A stretch of 14,902 bases of DNA, from the NCBI GenBank assembly GCA_002449955.1, contig DJYD01000038.1, positions 1-14,902 on the forward strand, given 5' to 3'. The number at the start of each line of letters is the position of its first letter. Within the stretch, counting starts at the first letter, position 1. This DNA is from Lachnospiraceae bacterium UBA6987 (GTDB lineage: Bacteria; Bacillota; Clostridia; Lachnospirales; Lachnospiraceae). Below are positions 1 to 5,705 of this stretch, piece after piece. Made by a program: the position numbers and the translations under genes. The notes under the pieces are model-generated. The model did not search any database and was not told the origin of the DNA. It saw only the letters and a program-made list of their open reading frames with translations.

Positions 1-1419
1 TACATCATGCCGCAGTGGACGCTCGCCATGGTGTGGAAGAACCTGTTCGACTCGAACCTGATCACGGGGACCAGAGACGGCCTTTTTGCCAGCCTGTTCC
101 ATGTGACCATGCCCAGCTGGTGGTGCCAGGGACTTTTCCCTTCCGTTGTGGTGCTGGGGCTGCATTACGCGCCGTTTGCGTACATCCTGATCGGCGGCAT
201 TTTCCGCAACATGGACGCGAATCTTGAGGAGGCGGCAACCATCCTGAACACGCCGCGCTTCAAGATCATGACGCGCGTGACGCTCCCGCTTGTCCGTCCG
301 GCCATCCTGTCCACCATCCTGCTCGTCTTCGGCAGCTCGATGGGCAGCTACCCGGTCCCGCACTATTTGAAATTCACGACGCTGTCCACGAAATATCTGG
401 AGATGAACGTGAAATATGCCGGCGAGGCGTCGATCCTGGCAGTCATCATGATGGTGCTCGGTGTGGCGATCATGATCCTGAACCAGCGGAGCTTAAAGAG
501 CCGAAAGAGCTACACCACGGTCACCGGCAAGTCCGGCCAGACGTCCAAGATCAATCTCGGGAAGGCCGGCCGCACGGTCATCGCCTGCGTGTTCGTGGTC
601 CTGACCTTCTTCACCAGCATTTTCCCCATCATCTCGTTCGCTTTTGAAACGATCCTGCCGAACCCCGGCGACTACAGCTTCCTGTACACCTGGGACCTTG
701 CCAACCTGACGAGCAAGTGGTGGCTGACGGCGGAAAACGTAACGGAGAACGGTCTGTACGGTCAGATGGGCATCCTCTACAACAAGACGATCTGGTCTGC
801 CTTCGGCGGGACGATCCTCGTCTCGGTAGCCTGCGCCCTGATTGCGGGCACGCTCGGCACCCTGATCGGCTACGCCGTGTCCAAGAACCGCCGCAGCAAG
901 CTGGCGGGCTACGTGAACTCGGTCGCGTTCCTGCCCTACCTTATGCCCTCGGTCGCCGTCGGCATCGCCTTCTTCATCCTGCTGACCGGTGAAAAGCTGA
1001 ACCTGTACAACACCTACTGGATCCTGATCATCGTCGGTACCGTGAAATACATCCCGTTTGCCAGCCGCGCCTCGCTAAACTCCATGCTCCAGCTGAGCGG
1101 TGAGATCGAGGAAGCTGCCCTGATCCAGAACGTACCCTGGATCAAGCGGATGCTGCGGATCATCATTCCGATCCAGAAATCGTCCATCATCAGCGGCTAC
1201 CTGCTGCCGTTCATGACCTGCCTCCGCGAGCTGTCGCTGTTCATGCTGCTCTGCGTGCAGGGCTTCATCCTTTCGACGACGCTTGACTATTTCGACGAGA
1301 TGGGCCTGTATGCCTTCTCGAGCGGCATCAACCTGATCCTGATCGTGACGATCCTGATCTCGAACGCCGTGGTCAACAAGCTCACGGGCGCCAGCCTGGA
1401 CGAGGGTATCGGCAGCTGA
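1..1419 (+). CDS. ABC transporter permease, fused two-domain (5' partial)
   Basis: Inner-membrane permease of a binding-protein-dependent ABC importer, of the fused type seen in Fe(III), thiamine and related uptake systems (FbpB/ThiP-like). The frame is open to the first base of the window, so the ATG at 7 is probably internal and the N-terminus is missing. Numbering from that ATG, two EAA coupling loops are visible: EEAATILNTPRFK near residues 74-86 and EIEEAALIQNVPWIK near 366-380. Each is followed by a Leu/Pro/Ile-rich segment, and hydrophobic helices flank both, notably around 41-65, 142-158, 188-212, 266-290, 305-326 and 440-455. The two halves join through a short basic linker near 161-187. 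An ATPase gene follows after 38 bases, so the two form one operon; a substrate-binding protein gene is expected upstream but lies outside. The substrate cannot be read from the sequence. Confidence 0.88.
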   Translation, partial: YIMPQWTLAMVWKNLFDSNLITGTRDGLFASLFHVTMPSWWCQGLFPSVVVLGLHYAPFAYILIGGIFRNMDANLEEAATILNTPRFKIMTRVTLPLVRPAILSTILLVFGSSMGSYPVPHYLKFTTLSTKYLEMNVKYAGEASILAVIMMVLGVAIMILNQRSLKSRKSYTTVTGKSGQTSKINLGKAGRTVIACVFVVLTFFTSIFPIISFAFETILPNPGDYSFLYTWDLANLTSKWWLTAENVTENGLYGQMGILYNKTIWSAFGGTILVSVACALIAGTLGTLIGYAVSKNRRSKLAGYVNSVAFLPYLMPSVAVGIAFFILLTGEKLNLYNTYWILIIVGTVKYIPFASRASLNSMLQLSGEIEEAALIQNVPWIKRMLRIIIPIQKSSIISGYLLPFMTCLRELSLFMLLCVQGFILSTTLDYFDEMGLYAFSSGINLILIVTILISNAVVNKLTGASLDEGIGS

Positions 1420-1457
1420 CGGGCCGCCGCAGATAAGGAAATCAAAAGGAGTTCATT

Positions 1458-3101
1458 ATGCCTAAAATCGTATTGACTGATATTACCAAGCGCTGGGATA
1501 ACTTTTACGCGGTGGACCACCTGGATCTGACGATCGAGGATCAGGCTTTCGTGACCCTGCTCGGCCCCTCCGGCTGCGGCAAGACCACCACGCTGCGCAT
1601 GATCGCCGGGCTGGAAACGCCGACCTCCGGCCGCATCACGATCGGTGACCAGGTCGTTTTCGACAGTGAGAAGGGGATCAATGTTCCCGCCAATAAGCGC
1701 CGCGTGGGCTTTTTGTTCCAGAACTACGCGCTCTGGCCGAACATGACGGTCTACCAGAACATCAGCTTCGGTCTGACCAATGTGAAGGAGGAGATGCCCG
1801 AGAAGCGGCTGGATATCCAGGCGCTTGAGAAGTCGGCGCAGATCCTCGAAAACCCCGAAGCCTTCATGACGGTCGTGGAGGACAGCCGTGACAAAAAGGG
1901 CGGACTGGATGATAAACGCTTCCAGGTGCGCCTGATCGACAGCTTCCAGATCTCGGGCTACACCGCGAAGGAACTGATGAACCTGAACGTGCATAAGGCT
2001 GCGGATCCCGCGGAAGCGGCAAGAAAGCAGGCCGCTCTCTACCGTGAGAAAGCACAGAAGGAAAGAGCCTCGCTTAAGGCGCAGGGCCTTGAGCTGAACG
2101 AAAAGTACGAGGTGTTAAAAAACGGCACCGTGCAGACCTCAGTCCGTAAATATACGAAGGAAGAGATCGACCTGACCGTGCGGCGCGTGTCCCGGATCGT
2201 CAAGATCGGCATGTTCATGGACCGCTATCCGTCCGAACTTTCCGGCGGGCAGCAGCAGCGTGTGGCCATCGCCCGCACGTTAGCCCCCGAACCCACGGTG
2301 CTCTTCATGGACGAACCGCTGTCGAACCTTGATGCAAAGCTCCGCCTGGAGATGCGCTCCGAGCTGCAGCGCCTGCATCTGACCACCGGATCCACCTTCG
2401 TCTATGTGACGCATGACCAGATGGAAGCCATGACGCTCGCGACAAAGATCTGCCTGATCGAAAACGGCCTGCTGCAGCAGTATGACGCGCCGCTTACGGT
2501 CTACAACTTCCCGAACAACACCTTCGTGGCGGACTTCGTGGGCAGCCCCTCCATCAACTTCGTTGAAGCAAACGGAAAGCAGGGCGGAGACGGCAGCCTG
2601 GAGCTGAGCGTGCTTGAAGACCATAAGCTCCGCTTCAGCTTCGGAAAGGGCACGGACATTGCGAAGTGGCGCGCAGAACTGGCGGAGCGCAAGGCGGCGA
2701 AGGCGGCTCTGGCAGCGGAACGCAAGAAGGACAAGAAGCACGTGGAGAAGGGCAATAAGGATACGCTCTTTGCCTACCCGATCGCCCGCGTGGAGGACGT
2801 ACTGGATGAAGAGGACGAGATCACCGAGGATGATTATGTACTCGGCATCCGTCCCGAATATCTGGAACTGGTGAAGGACGGCGGCATCGAGGCCGAGATC
2901 TACAGCGCCATGCCTACCGGCATGGAAACGACGGTCCGCGTGAGGATCGGCAATTATCTGCTGACCGGCGTGACCTTCGGAGGCGTGACCTACAGCATCG
3001 GCGAGAAGGTACACATTGCCCTGAAGCCGGACGGGATCATGCTCTTCGACCGTGGGAGCGGCGAGCTGATCGGTACCGGGTCTGCTGCATTTTTAAGCTA
3101 A
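1458..3101 (+). CDS. ABC importer ATP-binding protein with two insertions
   Basis: Cytoplasmic ATPase that powers the adjacent permease. All core motifs are intact: Walker A GPSGCGKTT at 36-44, Q-loop Gln88, signature LSGGQQQR at 261-268, Walker B and catalytic Glu in TVLFMDEP at 280-287, D-loop SNLDAKLR at 289-296 and switch His319. The C-terminal part resembles the TOBE/OB regulatory region of the MalK/FbpC/PotA group, with LGIRPEYLE near 462-470. At 547 residues it is much longer than the usual 350-380. About 120 residues (roughly 110-231) separate the Q-loop region from the normal helical-domain sequence that restarts at YTKEEID. A second, Lys/Ala-rich stretch lies at about 400-437. The reading frame and codon style stay uniform through both. 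The start is set by AAAAGGAG at 1444-1451, six bases before the ATG. Family is certain, substrate unknown. Confidence 0.93.
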   Translation: MPKIVLTDITKRWDNFYAVDHLDLTIEDQAFVTLLGPSGCGKTTTLRMIAGLETPTSGRITIGDQVVFDSEKGINVPANKRRVGFLFQNYALWPNMTVYQNISFGLTNVKEEMPEKRLDIQALEKSAQILENPEAFMTVVEDSRDKKGGLDDKRFQVRLIDSFQISGYTAKELMNLNVHKAADPAEAARKQAALYREKAQKERASLKAQGLELNEKYEVLKNGTVQTSVRKYTKEEIDLTVRRVSRIVKIGMFMDRYPSELSGGQQQRVAIARTLAPEPTVLFMDEPLSNLDAKLRLEMRSELQRLHLTTGSTFVYVTHDQMEAMTLATKICLIENGLLQQYDAPLTVYNFPNNTFVADFVGSPSINFVEANGKQGGDGSLELSVLEDHKLRFSFGKGTDIAKWRAELAERKAAKAALAAERKKDKKHVEKGNKDTLFAYPIARVEDVLDEEDEITEDDYVLGIRPEYLELVKDGGIEAEIYSAMPTGMETTVRVRIGNYLLTGVTFGGVTYSIGEKVHIALKPDGIMLFDRGSGELIGTGSAAFLS

Positions 3102-3185
3102 GCCACTACATCTGGGGGTGTTCTTTAGAACGGCTCGTATATGTTGCCTTACCTTTCGGTTTACAGCTTCTTAAGGAAAATTTTA

Positions 3186-3214
3186 TTGACGCTTAGCGTG
3201 GGAAATGATAAAAT
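3186..3214 (+). promoter_or_regulatory. Sigma-A promoter for the NlpC/P60 gene
   Basis: TTGACG at 3186-3191 is followed by a 17-base spacer and TAAAAT at 3209-3214. A TG two bases upstream (3206-3207) makes it an extended -10. Transcription would start near 3221, leaving a leader of about 75 bases before the ATG at 3296. This separates the hydrolase gene from the ABC operon. No convincing terminator was seen between 3102 and 3185. Confidence 0.75.
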
Positions 3215-3222
3215 GACTATAC

Positions 3223-3254
3223 CCGATTATAGGCGAAAAGGCTATTTTAATCGG
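3223..3254 (+). promoter_or_regulatory. 5'-UTR inverted repeat
   Basis: CCGATTATAG (3223-3232) and CTA...TAATCGG (3242-3254) can pair: three base pairs, a TTT bulge (3245-3247) and seven more pairs around a nine-base loop. It begins almost exactly at the predicted transcription start and ends about 20 bases before the AAGGAGG at 3275-3281. It could stabilise the 5' end of the mRNA or be an operator; the sequence does not decide. There is no T-run after it, so it is not a terminator. Confidence 0.45.
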
Positions 3255-3295
3255 AAAATGAAGCCAAACCTGACAAGGAGGACAAAGAAGAAAGC

Positions 3296-4906
3296 ATGCG
3301 ATCATCATCCAAAAGACTCGTTGCGCTCTTGCTTTGCGTGCTGCTCATCTCCGGGCTAAGTATGCCGGTTAAAGCAGATCCTCTGCCAGAGGTCGGACCA
3401 GGAAGCGTAACGGCTTCCCCTGAAGAGATGCCTTCTGCGATGCCGGAAGAAACGACTGAAGAAGCAGTCACGATGGCAACGCAGGAGGAGACGATCCCTC
3501 AGGAAACCGAAGAGGAAGCTGCCTCCCAGACAGCACCTGTGACGGAACCTGAAGTATCCGAAGAATTGCCCCAGGGCATGACGGTGGAAGAGTATCTGGC
3601 CATCAAACGGGCGGTCATGAACAACTCGGCTGTCGATGTCTATGCGGAGAATTATAACGGTACGACGTCTGAAACAGAGAATATCGAGTCCGGTGTTTTA
3701 CTCGCAAAGCGCCTGAAAAAGCTGGCGCAGAACAGTGAATTCAATGCGGTTATTTTCCGCGGAAGCGGATATATGCGCGTACGTGCGGAGGCGAATACCA
3801 CCTCCGAGATCGTTGGTAAACTGTACTACAATGCAGTGGCAACGCTGCTGGGAACGGAATATACCGAAAGCGGCCTGTGGTATCATATCCAGTCCGGCAA
3901 GGTGACCGGCTATGTCAAGTCGGAGTATCTGGTTTCCGGTGCGGAAGCCATGGATCTGCTGACAGAGGTCGTGACGACCTGGGTCACCCCGAACAATGAT
4001 GCACAGCGTCTCTACGAAGCGCCGGATACAAGCAGTGACACGATGGCTCTGCTGACCAGCGAAGTCAAATACAAGGTCATGGAGCTTGGCGACCCCTTCA
4101 TCAAGGTGCTGTTCGGGCAGACGAGTGACGGAAGAACTGTCGTAGGGTATGCCCCGGCAGATTCCGTGACGGTATCTCATGAAGCACAGACGGCGATCAC
4201 CATTGAAGAAGAAAACCTGGCTGTAGAACAATCCAATCAGGCATTTTGGGCGGCGAACAGCCGTGCAGAATCCCGTGCGGAGTCCAGCCGCCAGGCCTCA
4301 ATTGAAGAATCCATCAGAGAATCTTCCTACCTGGCATATCTTGCGGAATCCAGCCGTCAGGCATCGATCGCTTATGCGGCCTCAATTGCCGAGGCTTCCC
4401 GCCAGGCATCGATCGCAGCATCGATCCAGGCCAGCCGCAATGCAGATGCTGCTTATCGGGCATCGATCCAGAACCAGGCGAAAGAAATCAACAAGAGCAC
4501 TTACGGAAACTACCTTCCGGCAGGCACCTCGTCCCTGCGCAGAGCGATCGTCCTGGATGCCATCCAGTACGTGGGCATTCTGGATTATGTCTGGGGCGGT
4601 GAAAGCCTGGTTTACGGTGCGGACTGCTCCGGCTTTGTGCGGGCGATCTTCCTGAATCACGGCATGTCGCTTGCGCACTATTCGAAGACATTAGCCGTAA
4701 CCGGTGTCCGGGTTGTATCCCTGAGTGCGGCTCGCCCCGGCGACCTGGTGTGCTATCACTGCGGCGCCTCTGATCCGGTGGGCCATGTCGGTATCTACAT
4801 CGGCAACGGCCTCGTGGTTCATTCCCCGAGAACCGGTGAAAAGGTCCGCGTGAATTCTGCCGATTTCATGACCATCTGGAGCATCCAGAACGTTATCGGC
4901 GATTAA
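3296..4906 (+). CDS. Secreted SH3-domain NlpC/P60 peptidoglycan hydrolase
   Basis: Exported cell-wall endopeptidase, expected to cut peptide stems of peptidoglycan. Residues 1-28 form a Sec signal peptide (basic RSSSKR, a hydrophobic Leu/Val core, then VKADP). Residues 30-95 are rich in Glu, Thr and Pro. A bacterial SH3 domain spans about 153-213 (GYMRVRAEANTTSE, then LWYHIQSGKVTGYVKSEYL), and a second SH3-like segment spans about 227-293. Residues 321-392 are a repetitive Ser/Arg/Gln/Ala linker. The NlpC/P60 domain occupies about 412-535, with catalytic Cys444 in YGADCSGFV, His497 in GHVGIYIG and a third polar residue His509 in VVHS. AAGGAGG at 3275-3281 supports the ATG at 3296, although the 14-base spacing is long. 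The gene stands alone between its promoter and a strong terminator. Which peptide bond it cuts cannot be told. Confidence 0.93.
   Translation: MRSSSKRLVALLLCVLLISGLSMPVKADPLPEVGPGSVTASPEEMPSAMPEETTEEAVTMATQEETIPQETEEEAASQTAPVTEPEVSEELPQGMTVEEYLAIKRAVMNNSAVDVYAENYNGTTSETENIESGVLLAKRLKKLAQNSEFNAVIFRGSGYMRVRAEANTTSEIVGKLYYNAVATLLGTEYTESGLWYHIQSGKVTGYVKSEYLVSGAEAMDLLTEVVTTWVTPNNDAQRLYEAPDTSSDTMALLTSEVKYKVMELGDPFIKVLFGQTSDGRTVVGYAPADSVTVSHEAQTAITIEEENLAVEQSNQAFWAANSRAESRAESSRQASIEESIRESSYLAYLAESSRQASIAYAASIAEASRQASIAASIQASRNADAAYRASIQNQAKEINKSTYGNYLPAGTSSLRRAIVLDAIQYVGILDYVWGGESLVYGADCSGFVRAIFLNHGMSLAHYSKTLAVTGVRVVSLSAARPGDLVCYHCGASDPVGHVGIYIGNGLVVHSPRTGEKVRVNSADFMTIWSIQNVIGD
4256..4471 (+). repeat. 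Coding repeat: SRQASI linker of the NlpC/P60 protein
   Basis: Residues 321-392 of the hydrolase are low-complexity. The hexapeptide SRQASI occurs exactly at 331-336, 353-358 and 368-373, with looser copies such as YRASI (387-391) and AESRAESSR at the start. The composition is Ser, Ala, Arg, Glu, Gln and Ile with no Pro or Gly, so a long helix or coiled coil is more likely than a flexible tether. It separates the SH3 part from the catalytic domain. Copies differ at the DNA level, so this is not a recent perfect duplication. Confidence 0.8.
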
Positions 4907-4952
4907 GGACGTAAAGATACGAAAGACGTATCCGGCCTGAAAGCCAAAAAGA

Positions 4953-4986
4953 GAGGCATCAGCTGAAAAGCTGATGCCTCCCTTTT
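4953..4986. terminator. Bidirectional Rho-independent terminator
   Basis: A perfect 12-base-pair stem (4953-4964 with 4969-4980) closes on a GAAA loop. CCTTTTAT follows on the + strand. The AAAAAG just upstream (4946-4951) supplies a T-run for the - strand. It sits between the convergent NlpC/P60 gene (ends 4906) and hpf (ends 5021), so it can stop transcription from both sides. Confidence 0.92.
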
Positions 4987-5020
4987 ATATGGGAAAAATC
5001 ATTCTGTCTTGTTCTGTGAA

Positions 5021-5560
5021 TCAGTCTTCGTCATCCAGGATGGGTTCGATCAGACCGAAAGCTCCATCATTCCGCTTGTAAACCACGTTGACCTCGTTGG
5101 TATCGCTGTTCAGGAACATATAGAAGGCGTGGCCGAGCAGTTCCATCTGCAGGCAGGCTTCTTCGGCATCCATGGGCTTGACGGCAAAGCGTTTGGTCCG
5201 CACGATCTTAAGGGTATCCTCTTCCCGATCCACGCTTTCCTTGTAGGCTTTGTTGGGATTCTGGCCGCTCTGATAGAAATCAATCAGCTTGCCGCGATAC
5301 TTACGCATCTGTTTTTCCAGGGCATCCACGGCGTCATCCATCAGCGCGTAGATGTCATTTCCGGTCTGTTCAGAACGAATGGTGCTGTTTTTCACAGGAA
5401 TGGTGATTTCGATCTTGGACCTCCCTCTTTCCATGCTCATGATGACGTTGGCAATGGCATTCTCGTCGAAGAGCTTATCCAGCTTGGTCAGCTTTCTTTC
5501 GAGGACGTTCTCCATGGCGGGGGTGATCTCCAGATTCCTACCGGTAAGTTTGTACTTCAT
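5021..5560 (-). CDS. hpf: Long-form ribosome hibernation promoting factor
   Basis: Cytoplasmic factor that binds the 30S decoding region and, in its long form, dimerises 70S ribosomes into inactive 100S particles in stationary phase or stress. The 179-residue length matches long HPF. Residues 1-95 are the S30AE/RaiA ribosome-binding domain (MKYKLTGRNLEITPAM at the start). A short linker follows, then the C-terminal dimerisation domain from about 117, with the family signatures IVRTKRFAVKPMDAEEA, MELLGHAFYMF and VVYKRNDGAFGLIEP. The start is fixed by AAAGGAGT on the minus strand (about 5568-5575) just before the ATG. The gene lies downstream of the VanW pair but is separated by a hairpin and a candidate promoter, so it is probably an independent transcript. 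Confidence 0.96.
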   Translation of the reverse strand: MKYKLTGRNLEITPAMENVLERKLTKLDKLFDENAIANVIMSMERGRSKIEITIPVKNSTIRSEQTGNDIYALMDDAVDALEKQMRKYRGKLIDFYQSGQNPNKAYKESVDREEDTLKIVRTKRFAVKPMDAEEACLQMELLGHAFYMFLNSDTNEVNVVYKRNDGAFGLIEPILDDED

Positions 5561-5605
5561 AGTATTCCACTCCTTTGCTGTTTCTCGGATGGGATGTTAA
5601 GGCAA

Positions 5606-5621
5606 ATGCGGCAGGCCGCAT
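5606..5621 (-). other. Palindrome in the hpf leader
   Basis: ATGCGGC and GCCGCAT flank a two-base centre, giving a tight six- to seven-pair hairpin about 45 bases upstream of the hpf start codon, within the predicted leader. There is no T-run behind it. It could be a small mRNA structure or a protein-binding palindrome; nothing identifies a partner. Confidence 0.35.
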
Positions 5622-5632
5622 ATCTTCGCACG

Positions 5633-5670
5633 AAACAAATCCCCATCTGCTTCTATTGTAGCAGATGGGG
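5633..5670 (-). terminator. Probable terminator of the VanW operon
   Basis: A perfect 10-base-pair stem (CCCCATCTGC at 5641-5650 with GCAGATGGGG at 5661-5670) closes a 10-base loop. On the minus strand it is followed by ATTTGTTT, an imperfect T-tract. It lies 36 bases after the stop of the 787-residue VanW protein. The interrupted T-tract means some readthrough into hpf is possible. Confidence 0.6.
5655..5663 (-). promoter_or_regulatory. Candidate hpf promoter (extended -10)
   Basis: The minus strand reads TGCTACAAT, an extended -10 element, with TACAAT lying exactly in the loop of the 5641-5670 hairpin. The hexamer at 17-base spacing (TTTATT) is a poor -35; TTGCTT lies too far upstream (about 21 bases). 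Extended -10 promoters can work with a weak -35. Transcription would start near 5648 and give a leader of about 88 bases. Confidence 0.5.
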
Positions 5671-5705
5671 ATCGGAAAATAAAGCAAAAGATTTATGAAT
5701 TGTGA

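Noticed and set aside
1287..1994. 235-residue minus-strand frame across the permease-ATPase junction
   Set aside because: It overlaps two clear genes in antisense and is His/Leu/Arg-rich with no recognisable domain; treated as a shadow.
3117..3135. GTTC TTTA GAAC hairpin as a terminator for the ABC operon
   Set aside because: The stem is four pairs with no following T-run, too weak to call.
3141..3359. 72-residue frame upstream of and overlapping the NlpC/P60 gene
   Set aside because: It spans the promoter and leader of the hydrolase, lacks a ribosome-binding site and has no recognisable composition or motif.
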